This document shows, piece by piece, positions 1-15,300 of a stretch of DNA of 64,000 nucleotides (positions are counted from its first letter, which is position 1; the number at the start of each line of letters is the position of its first letter). Source of the DNA: Eutreptiella sp. 'Long Island Sound 2002' (Eukaryota > Euglenozoa > Euglenophyceae > Eutreptiales > Eutreptiaceae); the NCBI GenBank assembly GCA_964036045.1, contig OZ038388.1:32385759-32449758 (forward strand), given 5' to 3'. The position numbers and the translations under genes were made by a program. The notes beneath the pieces are model-generated. The model did not search any database, was not told where the DNA came from, and saw only the letters and a program-made list of their open reading frames with translations.

Positions 1-696
1 ATGGGGACATCCATGGGGACATCAATGGGGACATCCATGGGGACATCAATGGGGACATCCATGGGGACATCCATGGGGACATCCATGGGGACATCCATGG
101 GGACATCAATGGGGACATCCATGGGGACATCCATGGGGACATCCATGGGGACATCCATGGGGACATCAATGGGGACATCAATGGGGACATCAATGGGGAC
201 ATCAATGGGGACATCCATGGGGACATCAATGGGGACATCAATGGGGACATCCATGGGGATATCAATGGGGACATCAATGGGGACATCCATGGGGACTTCC
301 ATGGGGACATCAATGGGGACATCAATGGGGACATCAATGGGGACATCCATGGGGACATCCATGGGGACATCCATGGGGACATCCATGGGGACATCCATGG
401 GGACATCCATGGGGACATCAACCGGGACATCCATGGGGACATCCATGGGGACATGCATGGGGACATCAATGGGGACATCCATGGGGACATCCATGGGGAC
501 ATCCATGGGGACATCAATGGGGACATCAATGGGGACATCAATGGGGACATCCATGGGGACATCCATGGGGACATCAATGGGGACATCCATGGGGACATCA
601 ATGGGGACATCCATGGGGACATCCATGGGGACATCCATGGGGACATCCATGGGGACATCCATGGGGACATCCATGGGGACATCCATGGGGACATCC

Positions 697-707
697 ATGG
701 GGCATCA
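697..707 (+). repeat. 11-bp variant unit (single-base deletion)
   Basis: The unit reads ATGGGGCATCA, one A short. It shifts the Met-Gly-Thr-Ser register. An ACTTCC unit follows 83 bp after its start. The same 83-bp spacing is seen after the 11-mers at 10008 and 11219 (the last with ATTTCC), so the three are copies of one event. Confidence 0.9.
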
Positions 708-1511
708 ATGGGGACATCAATGGGGACATCCATGGGGACATCCATGGGGACATCCATGGGGACATCCATGGGGACATCCATGGGGACTTCCATGGGGACA
801 TCCATGGGGACATCCATGGGGACATCAATGGGGACATCAATGGGGACATCCATGGGGACATCCATGGGGACATAAATGGGGACATCAATGGGGACATAAA
901 TGGGGACACCCATGGGGACATCCATGGGGACATCAATGGGGACATCCATGGGGCCATCCATGGGGACATAAATGGGGACATAAATGGGGACATCCATGGG
1001 GACATCCATGGGGACATCCATGGGGACATCCATGGGGACATCCATGGGGACATCCATGGGGACATCCATGGGGACATCAATGGGGACATCAATGGGGACA
1101 TCAATGGGGACATCCATGGGGACATCCATGGGGACATCCATGGGGACATCCATGGGGACATCAATGGGGACATCAATGGGGACATCCATGGGGACATCCA
1201 TGGGGACATCCATGGGGACATCCATGGGGACATCAATGGGGACATCCATGGGGACATCCATGGGGACATCCATGGGGACATCCATGGGGACATCCATGGG
1301 GACATCAATGGGGACATCAATGGGGACAGCAATGGGGACATCAATGGGGACATCCATGGGGACATCCATGGGGACATCCATGGGGACATCCATGGGCACA
1401 TCCATGGGGACATCAATGGGGACATCCATGGGGACATCAATGGGGACATCCATGGGGACATCAATGGGGACATCCATGGGGACATCAATGGGGACATCCA
1501 TGGGGACATCC

Positions 1512-1847
1512 ATGTGTACATCCATGGGGACATCAATGGGGACATCCGTGGGGACATCCATGGGGACTTCCATGGGGACATCCACGGGGACATCCATGGC
1601 GACATCAATGGGGACATCAATGGGGACATCCATGTGTACATCCATGGGGACATCAATGGGGACATCCATGGGGACATCCATGGGGACTTCCATGGGGACA
1701 TCCATGGGGACATCCATGGACACATCAATGGGGACTTCCATGGGGACATCCATGGGGACATCAATGGGGACATCCATGGGGACATCCATGGGGACATCCA
1801 TGGGGACATCAATGGGGACATCCATGGGGACATCCATGGTAACATCC
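1512..1847 (+). repeat. 336-bp higher-order cassette, copy 1
   Basis: A 28-unit block recognised by an ordered series of variant units: ATGTGTACATCC, a GTGGGG unit, ACTTCC, a CACGGGG unit, ATGGCGACATCA, a second ATGTGTACATCC, ACTTCC, ATGGACACATCA followed by ACTTCC, and finally ATGGTAACATCC. The distance from first to last marker unit start is 324 bp here and in the copies at 3444, 5784 and 12034. Confidence 0.9.
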
Positions 1848-3443
1848 ATGGGGACATCAATGGGGACATCAATGGGGACATCCATGGGGACATCAATGGG
1901 GACATCCATGGGGACATCCATGGGGACATCCATGGGGACATCCATGGGGACATCCATGGGGACATCCATGGGGACATCCATGGGGACATCCATGGGGACA
2001 TCAATGGGGACATCAATGGGGACATCCATGGGGACATCCATGGGGACATCCATGGGGACATCAATGGGGACATCCATGGGGACATCCATGGGGACATCAA
2101 TGGGGACATCAATGGGGACATCAATGGGGACATCAATGGGGACATCAATGGGGACATCCATGGGGACATCAATGGGGACATCCATGGGGACATCAATGGG
2201 GACATCCATGGGGACATCCATGTGTACATCCATGGGGACATCCATGGGGACATCCATGGGGACATCAATGGGGACTTCCATGGGGACATCCATGGGGACA
2301 TCCATGGGGACATCCATGGGGACATCAATGGGGACATCCATGGGGACATCCATGGTAACATCCATGGGGACATCAATGGGGACATCAATGGGGACATCCA
2401 TGGGGACATCAATGGGGACATCCATGGGGACATCCATGGGGACATCCATGGGGACATCAATGGGGACATCCATGGGAACATCCATGGGGACATCCATGGG
2501 GACATCCATGGGGACATCCATGGGGACATCCATGGGGACATCCATGGGGACATCCATGGGGACATCCATGGGGACATCCATGGGGACATCCATGGGGACA
2601 TCAATGGGGACATCAATGGGGACATCAATGGGGACATCCATGGGGACATCCATGGGGACATCAATGGGGACATCCATGGGGACATCCATGGGGACATCAA
2701 TGGGGACATCAATGGGGACATCAATGGGGACATCAATGGGGACATCAATGGGGACATCCATGGGGACATCAATGGGGACATCCATGGGGACATCAATGGG
2801 GACATCCATGGGGACATCCATGTGTACATCCATGGGGACATCCATGGGGACATCCATGGGGACATCAATGGGGACTTCCATGGGGACATCCATGGGGACA
2901 TCCATGGGGACATCAATGGGGACATCCATGGGGACATCAATGGGGACATCAATGGGGACATCAATGGGGACATCAATGGGGACATCCATGGGGACATCCA
3001 TGGGGACATCCATGGGGACATCAATGGGGACATCCATGGGGACATCCATGGGGACATCAATGGGGACATCCATGGGGACATCCATGGGGACATCCATGGG
3101 GACATCCATGGGGACATCAATGGGGACATCAATGGGGACATCAATGGGGGCACCCATGGGGACATCCATGGGGACATCCATGGGGACATCAATGGGGACA
3201 TCCATGGGGACATCCATGGGGACATCCATGGGGACATCCATGGGGACATCCATGGGGACATCCATGGGGACATCAATGGGGACATCCATGGGGACATCCA
3301 TGGGGACATCCATGGGGACATCAATGGGGACATCAATGGGGACATCAATGGGGACATCCATGGGGACATCCATGGGGACATGCATGGGGACATCAATGGG
3401 GACATCCATGGGGACATCCATGGGGACATCCATGGGGACATCC

Positions 3444-3779
3444 ATGTGTACATCCATGGGGACATCAATGGGGACATCCGTGGGGACATCCATGGGGACT
3501 TCCATGGGGACATCCACGGGGACATCCATGGCGACATCAATGGGGACATCAATGGGGACATCCATGTGTACATCCATGGGGACATCAATGGGGACATCCA
3601 TGGGGACATCCATGGGGACTTCCGTGGGGACATCCATGGGGACATCCATGGACACATCAATGGGGACTTCCATGGGGACATCCATGGGGACATCAATGGG
3701 GACATCCATGGGGACATCCATGGGGACATCCATGGGGACATCAATGGGGACATCCATGGGGACATCCATGGTAACATCC
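3444..3779 (+). repeat. 336-bp higher-order cassette, copy 2
   Basis: Same ordered marker series as the copy at 1512, starting 1932 bp (161 units) later. It differs in having ACTTCCGTGG where copies 1 and 4 have ACTTCCATGG, and shares that change with copy 3, so copies 2 and 3 form one lineage. Confidence 0.9.
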
Positions 3780-4199
3780 ATGGGGACATCAATGGGGACA
3801 TCAATGGGGACATCCATGGGGACATCAATGGGGACATCCATGGGGACATCCATGGGGACATCCATGGGGACATCCATGGGGACATCCATGGGGACATCCA
3901 TGGGGACATCCATGGGGACATCCATGGGGACATCAATGGGGACATCAATGGGGACATCCATGGGGACATCAATGGGGACATCCATGGGGACATCAATGGG
4001 GACATCAATGGGGACATCAATGGGGACATCAATGGGGACATCCATGGGAACATCCATGGGGACATGCATGGGAACATCCATGGGGACATGCATGGGGACA
4101 TCAATGGGGACATCCATGGGGCCATCCATGGGGACATCCATGGGAACATCCATGGGGACATCCATGGGGACATCCATGGGGACATCCATGGGGACATCC

Positions 4200-5780
4200 A
4201 TGGGGACATCCATGGGGACATCCATGGGGACATCCATGGGGACATCCATGGGGACATCAATGGGGACATCAATGGGGACATCAATCGGGACATCCATGGG
4301 GACATCCATGGGGACATCAATGGGGACATCCATGGGGACATCCATGGGGACATCCATGGGGACATCAATGGGGACATCAATGGGGACATCCATGGGGACA
4401 TCAATGGGGACATCCATGGGGACATCAATGGGGACATCCATGGGGACATCAATGGGGACATCCATGGGGACATCCATGTGTACATCCATGGGGACATCCA
4501 TGGGGACATCCATGGGGACATCAATGGGGACATCAATGGGGACATCCATGGGGACATCCATGGGGACATCAATGGGGACATCCATGGGGACATCAATGGG
4601 GACATCAATGGGGACATCCATGGGGACATCCATGGGGACATCAATGGGGACTTCCATGGGGACATCCATGGGGACATCAATGGGGACATCCATGGGGACA
4701 TCCATGGGGACATCCATGGGGACATCCATGGGGACATTCATGGGGACATCCATGGGGACATCCATGGGGACATCAATGGGGACATCCATGGGGACATCCA
4801 TGGGGACATCCATGGGGACATCCATGGGGACATCCATGGGGACATGCATGGGGACATGCATGGGGACATCAATGGGGACATCAATGAGGGCATCAATGGG
4901 GACATCCATGGGGACATCCATGGGGACATCCATGGGGACATCCATGGGGACATCAATGGGGACATCAATGGGGACATCAATGGGGACATCCATGGGGACT
5001 TCCATGGGGACATCCATGGGGACATCCATGGGGACTTCCATGGGGACATCCATGGGGACATCCATGGGGACATCCATGGGGACATCCATGGGGACATCAA
5101 TGGGGACATCAATGGGGACATCAATGGGGACATCCATGGGGACATCCATGGGGACATCAATGGGGACATCCATGGGGACATCCATGGGGACATCAATGGG
5201 GACATCAATGGGGACATCCATGGGGACATCAATGGGGACATCCATGGGGACATCAATGGGGACATCCATGGGGACATCCATGTGTACATCCATGGGGACA
5301 TCCATGGGGACATCCATGGGGACATCAATGGGGACATCAATGGGGACATCCATGGGGACATCCATGGGGACATCAATGGGGACATCCATGGGGACATCAA
5401 TGGGGACATCAATGGGGACATCCATGGGGACATCCATGGGGACATCAATGGGGACTTCCATGGGGACATCCATGGGGACATCAATGGGGACATCCATGGG
5501 GACATCCATGGGGACATCAATGGGGACATCCATGGGGACATCCATGGGGACATCAATGGGGACATCAATGGGGACATCCATGGGGACATCAATGGGGACA
5601 TCCATGGGGACATCAATGGGGACATCCATGGGGACATCCATGTGTACATCCATGGGGACATCCATGGGGACATCCATGGGGACATCCATGGGGACATCCA
5701 TGGGGACATCCATGGGGACATCCATGGGGACATCAATGGGGACATCCATGGCGACATCAATGGGGACATCCATGGGGACA
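4200..5780 (+). repeat. 2016-bp-offset duplicated block, first copy
   Basis: Marker units at 4284 (CAATCGGG), 4884 (ATGAGGGCATCA), 5280 and 5640 (ATGTGTACATCC) recur exactly 2016 bp (168 units) later at 6300, 6900, 7296 and 7656. Boundaries are approximate. Confidence 0.85.
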
Positions 5781-5783
5781 TCC

Positions 5784-6119
5784 ATGTGTACATCCATGGG
5801 GACATCAATGGGGACATCCGTGGGGACATCCATGGGGACTTCCATGGGGACATCCACGGGGACATCCATGGCGACATCAATGGGGACATCAATGGGGACA
5901 TCCATGTGTACATCCATGGGGACATCAATGGGGACATCCATGGGGACATCCATGGGGACTTCCGTGGGGACATCCATGGGGACATCCATGGACACATCAA
6001 TGGGGACTTCCATGGGGACATCCATGGGGACATCAATGGGGACATCCATGGGGACATCCATGGGGACATCCATGGGGACATCAATGGGGACATCCATGGG
6101 GACATCCATGGTAACATCC
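5784..6119 (+). repeat. 336-bp higher-order cassette, copy 3
   Basis: Same marker series, 2340 bp (195 units) after copy 2, with the ACTTCCGTGG form shared with copy 2. Confidence 0.9.
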
Positions 6120-6215
6120 ATGGGGACATCAATGGGGACATCAATGGGGACATCCATGGGGACATCAATGGGGACATCCATGGGGACATCCATGGGGACA
6201 TCCATGGGGACATCC

Positions 6216-7796
6216 ATGGGGACATCCATGGGGACATCCATGGGGACATCCATGGGGACATCCATGGGGACATCAATGGGGACATCAATGGGGACATCAA
6301 TCGGGACATCCATGGGGACATCCATGGGGACATCAATGGGGACATCCATGGGGACATCCATGGGGACATCCATGGGGACATCAATGGGGACATCAATGGG
6401 GACATCCATGGGGACATCAATGGGGACATCCATGGGGACATCAATGGGGACATCCATGGGGACATCAATGGGGACATCCATGGGGACATCCATGTGTACA
6501 TCCATGGGGACATCCATGGGGACATCCATGGGGACATCAATGGGGACATCAATGGGGACATCCATGGGGACATCCATGGGGACATCAATGGGGACATCCA
6601 TGGGGACATCAATGGGGACATCAATGGGGACATCCATGGGGACATCCATGGGGACATCAATGGGGACTTCCATGGGGACATCCATGGGGACATCAATGGG
6701 GACATCCATGGGGACATCCATGGGGACATCCATGGGGACATCCATGGGGACATTCATGGGGACATCCATGGGGACATCCATGGGGACATCAATGGGGACA
6801 TCCATGGGGACATCCATGGGGACATCCATGGGGACATCCATGGGGACATCCATGGGGACATGCATGGGGACATGCATGGGGACATCAATGGGGACATCAA
6901 TGAGGGCATCAATGGGGACATCCATGGGGACATCCATGGGGACATCCATGGGGACATCCATGGGGACATCAATGGGGACATCAATGGGGACATCAATGGG
7001 GACATCCATGGGGACTTCCATGGGGACATCCATGGGGACATCCATGGGGACTTCCATGGGGACATCCATGGGGACATCCATGGGGACATCCATGGGGACA
7101 TCCATGGGGACATCAATGGGGACATCAATGGGGACATCAATGGGGACATCCATGGGGACATCCATGGGGACATCAATGGGGACATCCATGGGGACATCCA
7201 TGGGGACATCAATGGGGACATCAATGGGGACATCCATGGGGACATCAATGGGGACATCCATGGGGACATCAATGGGGACATCCATGGGGACATCCATGTG
7301 TACATCCATGGGGACATCCATGGGGACATCCATGGGGACATCAATGGGGACATCAATGGGGACATCCATGGGGACATCCATGGGGACATCAATGGGGACA
7401 TCCATGGGGACATCAATGGGGACATCAATGGGGACATCCATGGGGACATCCATGGGGACATCAATGGGGACTTCCATGGGGACATCCATGGGGACATCAA
7501 TGGGGACATCCATGGGGACATCCATGGGGACATCAATGGGGACATCCATGGGGACATCCATGGGGACATCAATGGGGACATCAATGGGGACATCCATGGG
7601 GACATCAATGGGGACATCCATGGGGACATCAATGGGGACATCCATGGGGACATCCATGTGTACATCCATGGGGACATCCATGGGGACATCCATGGGGACA
7701 TCCATGGGGACATCCATGGGGACATCCATGGGGACATCCATGGGGACATCAATGGGGACATCCATGGGGACATCCATGGGGACATCCATGGGGACA
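6216..7796 (+). repeat. 2016-bp-offset duplicated block, second copy
   Basis: Carries the four marker units of the first copy at a constant 2016-bp offset. Boundaries are approximate because most units between markers are the two common forms. Confidence 0.85.
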
Positions 7797-10007
7797 TCCA
7801 TGGGGACATCCATGGGGACATGCATGGGGACATGCATGGGGACATCCATGGGGACATCAATGGGGACATCCATGGGGACATCCATGGGGACTTCCATGGG
7901 GACATCCATGGGGACATCAATGGGGACATCCATGGGGTCATCCATGGGGACATCAATGGGGACATCCATGGGGACATCAATGGGGACATCCATGGGGACA
8001 TCCATGGGGACATCCATGGGGACATCAATGGGGACATCCATGGGGACATCAATGGGGACATCAATGGGCACATGCATGGGGACATCCATGGGGACATCCA
8101 TGGGGACATCCATGGGAACATCCATGGGGACATCCATGGGGACATCCATGGGGACATCCATGGGGACATCCATGGGGACATCCATGGGGACATCCATGGG
8201 GACATCAATGGGGACATCCATGGGGACATCCATGGGGACATCAATGGGGACATCCATGGGGACATCCATGGGGACATCCATGGGGACATCAATGGGGACA
8301 TCCATGGGGACATCAATGGGGACATCCATGGGGACATCCATGGGGACATCCATGGGGACATCCATGGGGACATCCATGGGGACATCAATGGGGACATCCA
8401 TGGGGACATCAATGGGGACATCAATGGGGACATCAATGGGGACATCAATGGGGACATCCATGGGGACATCCATGGGAACATCCATGGGGACATCCATGGG
8501 GACATCCATGGGGACATCCATGTGTACATCCATGGGGACATCCATGGGGACATCCATGGGGACATCAATGGGGACATCAATGGGGACATCCATGGGGACA
8601 TCAATGGGGACATCCATGGGGACATCCATGGGGACATCCATGGGGACATCCATGGGGACATCCATGGGGACATCAATGGGGACATCCATGGGGACATCAA
8701 TGGGGACATCCATGGGGACATCCATGGGGACATCCATGGGGACATCCATGGGGACATCAATGGGGACATCCATGGGGACATCCATGGGGACATCCATGGG
8801 GACATCCATGGGGACATCCATCGGGACATCCATGGGGACATCCATGGGGACATCCATGGGGACATCCATGGGGACATCCATGGGGACATCCATGGGGACA
8901 TCAATGGGGACATCAATGGGGACATCCATGGGGACATCCATGGGGACATCAATGGGGACATCCATGGGGACATCAATGGGGACATCAATGGGGACATCCA
9001 TGGGGACATCCATGGGGACATCCATGGGGACATCCATGGGGACATCCATGGGGACATCCATGGGGACATCAATGGGGACATCAATGGGGACATCCATGGG
9101 GACATGCATGGGGACATCAATGGGGACATCCATGGGGACATCAATGGGGACATCCATGGGGACATCCATGGGGACATCCATGGGGACATCCATGGGGACA
9201 TCCATGGGGACATCAATGGGGACATCCATGGGGACATCCATGGGGACATCCATGGGGACATCCATGGGGACATCAATGGGGACATCCATGGGGACATCCA
9301 TGGGGACATCCATGGGGACATCCATGGGAACATCCATGGGGACATCCATGGGGACATCCATGGGGACATCCATGGGGACATCCATGGGGACATCCATGGG
9401 GACATCCATGGGGACATCAATGGGGACATCAATGGGGACATCCATGGGGACATCAATGGGGACATCAATGGGGACATCCATGGGGACATCAATGGGGACA
9501 TCCATGGGGACATCCATGGGGACATCCATGGGGACATCCATGGGGACATCAATGGGGACATCCATGGGGACATCCATGGGGACATCCATGGGGACATCCA
9601 TGGGGACATCAATGGGGACATCAATGGGGACATCAATGGGGACATCCATGGGGACATCCATGGGGACATCAATGGGGACATCAATGGGGACATCCATGGG
9701 GACATCAATGGGGACATCAATGGGGACATCCATGGGGACTTCCATGGGGACATCAATGGGGACATCAATGGGGACATCAATGGGGACATCCATGGGGACA
9801 TCCATGGGGACATCCATGGGGACATCCATGGGGACATCCATGGGGACATCCATGGGGACATCAATGGGGACATCCATGGGGACATCCATGGGGACATCCA
9901 TGGGGACATCCATGGGGACATCAATGGGGACATCCATGGGGACATCCATGGGGACATCCATGGGGACATCCATGGGGACATCCATGGGGACATCCATGGG
10001 GACATCC

Positions 10008-10018
10008 ATGGGGCATCA
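10008..10018 (+). repeat. 11-bp variant unit (single-base deletion)
   Basis: ATGGGGCATCA again, followed 83 bp after its start by an ACTTCC unit as at 697. It shifts register and ends the long forward frame that began near 1514. Confidence 0.9.
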
Positions 10019-11218
10019 ATGGGGACATCAATGGGGACATCCATGGGGACATCCATGGGGACATCCATGGGGACATCCATGGGGACATCCATGGGGACTT
10101 CCATGGGGACATCCATGGGGACATCCATGGGGACATCAATGGGGACATCCATGGGGACATCCATGGGGACAACAATGGGGACATCAATGGGGACATAAAT
10201 GGGGACACCCATGGGGACATCCATGGGGACATCAATGGGGACATCCATGGGGACATCAATGGGGACATCCATGGGGACATCCATGGGGACATCCATGGGG
10301 ACATCCATGGGGACATCCATGGGGACATCAATGGGGACATCAATGGGGACATCCATGGGGACATCAATGGGGACATCAATGGGGACATCCATGGGGACAT
10401 CCATGGGGACATCCATGGGGACATCCATGGGGACATCAATGGGGACATCCATGGGGACATCAATGGGGACATCCATGGGGACATCCATGGGGACATCCAT
10501 GGGGACATCCATGGGGACATCCATGGGGACATCCATGGGGACATCCATGGGGACATCCATGGGGACATCAATGGGGACATCAATGGGGACATCAATGGGG
10601 ACATCAATGGGGACATCCATGGGGACATCAATGGGGACATCAATGGGGACATCAATGGGGACATCCATGGGGACATCAATGGAGACATCAATGGGGACAT
10701 CCATGGGGACATCCATGGGGACATCAATGGGGACATCAATGGGGACATCAATGGGGACATCCATGGGGACATCAATGGGGACATCCATGGGGACATCCAT
10801 GGGGACTTCCATGGGGACATCAATGGGGACATCAATGGGGACATCAATGGGGACATCCATGGGGACATCCATGGGGACATCCATGGGGACATCCATGGGG
10901 ACATCCATGGGGACATCCATGGGGACATCAATGGGGACATCCATGGGGACATCCATGGGGACATGCATGGGGACATCAATGGGGACATCAGTGGGGACAT
11001 CCATGGGGACATCCATGGGGACATCCATGGGGACATCAATGGGGACATCCATGGGGACATCAATGGGGACATCCATGGGGACATCCATGGGGACATCAAT
11101 GGGGACATCCATGGGGACATCAATGGGGACATCCATGGGGACATCCATGGGGACATCCATGGGGACATCCATGGGGACTTCCATGGGGACAGCCATGGGG
11201 ACATCCATGGGGACATCC

Positions 11219-11229
11219 ATGGGGCATCA
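11219..11229 (+). repeat. 11-bp variant unit (single-base deletion)
   Basis: ATGGGGCATCA, followed 83 bp after its start by an ATTTCC unit, a one-base derivative of the ACTTCC marker at the other two copies. It lies 1211 bp after the 10008 copy (100 full units plus one 11-mer), consistent with copying of a 101-unit block. Confidence 0.9.
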
Positions 11230-12033
11230 ATGGGGACATCAATGGGGACATCCATGGGGACATCCATGGGGACATCCATGGGGACATCCATGGGGACATC
11301 CATGGGGATTTCCATGGGGACATCCATGGGGACATCCATGGGGACTACAATGGGGACATCAATGGGGACATCCATGGGGACATCCATGGGGACAACAATG
11401 GGGACATCAATGGGGACATAAATGGGGACACCCATGGGGACATCCATGGGGACATCAATGGGGACATCCATGGGGCCATCCATGGGGACATAAATGGGGA
11501 CATAAATGGGGACATCCATGGGGACATCCATGGGGACATCCATGGGGACATCCATGGGGACATCCATGGGGACATCCATGGGGACATCCATGGGGACATC
11601 AATGGGGACATCAATGGGGACATCAATGGGGACATCCATGGGGTCATCCATGGGGACATCCATGGGGACATCCATGGGGACATCAATGGGGACATCAATG
11701 GGGACATCCATGGGGACATCCATGGGGACATCCATGGGGACATCCATGGGGACATCAATGGGGACATCCATGGGGACATCCATGGGGACATCCATGGGGA
11801 CATCCATGGGGACATCCATGGGGACATCAATGGGGACATCCATGGGGACAGCAATGGGGACATCAATGGGGACATCCATGGGGACATCCATGGGGACATC
11901 CATGGGGACATCCATGGGCACATCCATGGGGACATCAATGGGGACATCCATGGGGACATCAATGGGGACATCCATGGGGACATCAATGGGGACATCCATG
12001 GGGACATCAATGGGGACATCCATGGGGACATCC

Positions 12034-12369
12034 ATGTGTACATCCATGGGGACATCAATGGGGACATCCGTGGGGACATCCATGGGGACTTCCATGGGGA
12101 CATCCACGGGGACATCCATGGCGACATCAATGGGGACATCAATGGGGACATCCATGTGTACATCCATGGGGACATCAATGGGGACATCCATGGGGACATC
12201 CATGGGGACTTCCATGGGGACATCCATGGGGACATCCATGGACACATCAATGGGGACTTCCATGGGGACATCCATGGGGACATCAATGGGGACATCCATG
12301 GGGACATCCATGGGGACATCCATGGGGACATCAATGGGGACATCCATGGGGACATCCATGGTAACATCC
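12034..12369 (+). repeat. 336-bp higher-order cassette, copy 4
   Basis: Same marker series with first-to-last spacing of 324 bp and the ACTTCCATGG form shared with copy 1. A diverged half-copy follows near 15202, where ATGTGTACATCC and an ATGTACACATCA unit followed by ACTTCC are seen. Confidence 0.88.
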
Positions 12370-15300
12370 ATGGGGACATGCATGGGGACATCAATGGGGA
12401 CATCCATGGGGACATCAATGGGGACATCCATGGGGACATCCATGGGGACATCCATGGGGACATCCATGGGGACATCCATGGGGACATCCATGGGGACATC
12501 CATGGGGACATCCATGGGGACATCAATGGGGACATCCATGGGGACATCCATGGGGACATCCATGGGGACATCCATGGGGACATCAATGGGGACATCAATG
12601 GGGACATCAATGGGGACATCAATGGGGACATCCATGGGGACATCAATGGGGACATCCATGGGGACATCAATGGGGACATCAATGGGGACATCAATGGGGA
12701 CATCAATGGGGACATCAATGGGAACATCCATGGGGACATGCATGGGGACATCAATGGGGACATCCATGGGGCCATCCATGGGGACATCAATGGGGACATC
12801 CATGGGGACATCAATGGGGACATCCATGGGGACATCCATGGGGACATCCATGGGGACATCCATGGGGACATCCATGGGGACATCCATGGGGACATCAATG
12901 GGGACATCAATGGGGACATCAATGGGGACATCCATGGGGACATCCATGGGGACATCAATGGGGACATCCATGGGCACATCCATGGGGACATCAATGGGGA
13001 CATCAATGGGGACATCAATGGGGATATCAATGGGGACATCCATGGGGACATCAATGGGGACCTCCATGGGGACATCCATGTGTACATCCATGGGGACATC
13101 AATGGGGACATCCATGGGGACATCCATGGGGACATCAATGGGGACATCCATGGGGACATCCATGGGGACATCAATGGGGACATCCATGGGGACATCCATG
13201 GGGACATCCATGGGGACATCAATGGGGACTTCCATGGGGACTTCCATGGGGACATCAATGGGGACATCAATGGGGACATCCATGGGGACATCAATGGGGA
13301 CATCAATGGGGACATCCATGGGGACATCCATGGGGACATCCATGGGGACATCCATGGGGACATCAATGGGGACATCCATGGGGACATCAATGGGGACATC
13401 AATGGGGACATCCATGGGAACATCCATGGGGACATCCATGGGGACATCCATGGGGACATCCATGGGGACATCAATGGGGACATCCATGGGGACATCCATG
13501 GGGACATCAATGGGGACATCCATGGGGACATCCATGGGGACATCAATGGGGACATCCATGGGGACATCCATGGGGACATCAATGGGGACATCAATGGGGA
13601 CATCCATGGGGACATCAATGGGGACATCAATGGGGACATCCATGGGGACATCCATGGGGACATCCATGGGGACATCCATGGGGACATCAATGGGGACATC
13701 AATGGGGACATCAATGGGGACATCCATGGGGACATCAATGGGGACATCCATGGGGACATCAATGGGGACATCATTGGGGACATCAATGGGGACATCAATG
13801 GGGACATCCATGGGGACATCCATGGGGACATCCATGGGGACATCCATGGGGACATCCATGTGTACATCCATGGGGACACCAATGGGGACATCCATGGGGA
13901 CTTCCATGGGGACATCCATGGGGACATCCATGGGGACATCCATGGGGACATCCATGGGGAAATCCATGGGGACATCCATGGGGACATCCATGGGGACTTC
14001 CATGGGGACATCCATGGGGACATCAATGGGGACATCCATGGGGACATCAATGGGGACATCCATGGGGACATCAATGGGGACATCAATGGGGACATCCATG
14101 GGGACATCCATGGGGACATCAATGGGGACATCCATGGGGACATCCATGGGGACATCCATGGGGACATCCATGGGGACATCCATGGGGACATCCATGGGGA
14201 CTTCCATGGGGACATCCATGGGGACATCCATGGGGACATCCATGGGGACATCCATGGGGACATCAATGGGGACATCAATGGGGACATCAATGGGGACATC
14301 CATGGGGACATCAATGGGGACATCCATGGGGACATCCATGGGGACATCCATGGGGACATCAATGGGCACATCCATGGGGACATCAATGGGGACATCCATG
14401 GGGACATCCATGGGGACATCCATGGGGACATCAATGGGGACATCAATGGGGACATCCATGGGGACATCAATGGGGACATCAATGGGGACATCCATGGGGA
14501 CATCAATGGGGACATCCATGGGGACATCCATGGGGACATCAATGGGGACATCCATGGGGACATCCATGGGGACATCCATGGGGACATCAATGGGGACATC
14601 CATGGGGACATCCATGGGGACATCAATGGGGACATCCATGGGGACATCAATGGGGACATCCATGGGGACATGCATGGGGACATGCATGGGGACATCAATG
14701 GGGACATCAATGGGGACATCAATGGGGACATCCATGGGGACATCCATGGGGACATCCATGGGGACATCCATGGGGACATCCATGGGGACATCCATGGGGA
14801 CATCCATGGGGACATCCATGGGGACATCAATGGGGACATCCATGGGGACATCAATGGGGACATCCATGGGGTCATCCATGGGGACATGCATGGGGACATC
14901 AATGGGGACATCCATGGGGCCATCCATGGGGACATCAATGGGGACATCCATGGGGACATCAATGGGGACATCCATGGGGACATCCATGGGGACATCCATG
15001 GGGACATCAATGGGGACATCCATGGGGACATCCATGGGGACATCCATGGGGACATCAATGGGGACATCCATGGGGACATCAATGGGGACATCCATGGGGT
15101 CATCAATGGGGACATCAATGGGGACATCAATGGGGACATCCATGGGGACATCCATGGGGACATCAATGGGGACATCAATGGGGACATCCATGGGGACATC
15201 CATGTGTACATCCATGGGGACATCAATGGGGACATCCATGGGGACATCCATGGGGACTTCCATGGGGACATCCATGGGGACATCCATGTACACATCAATG

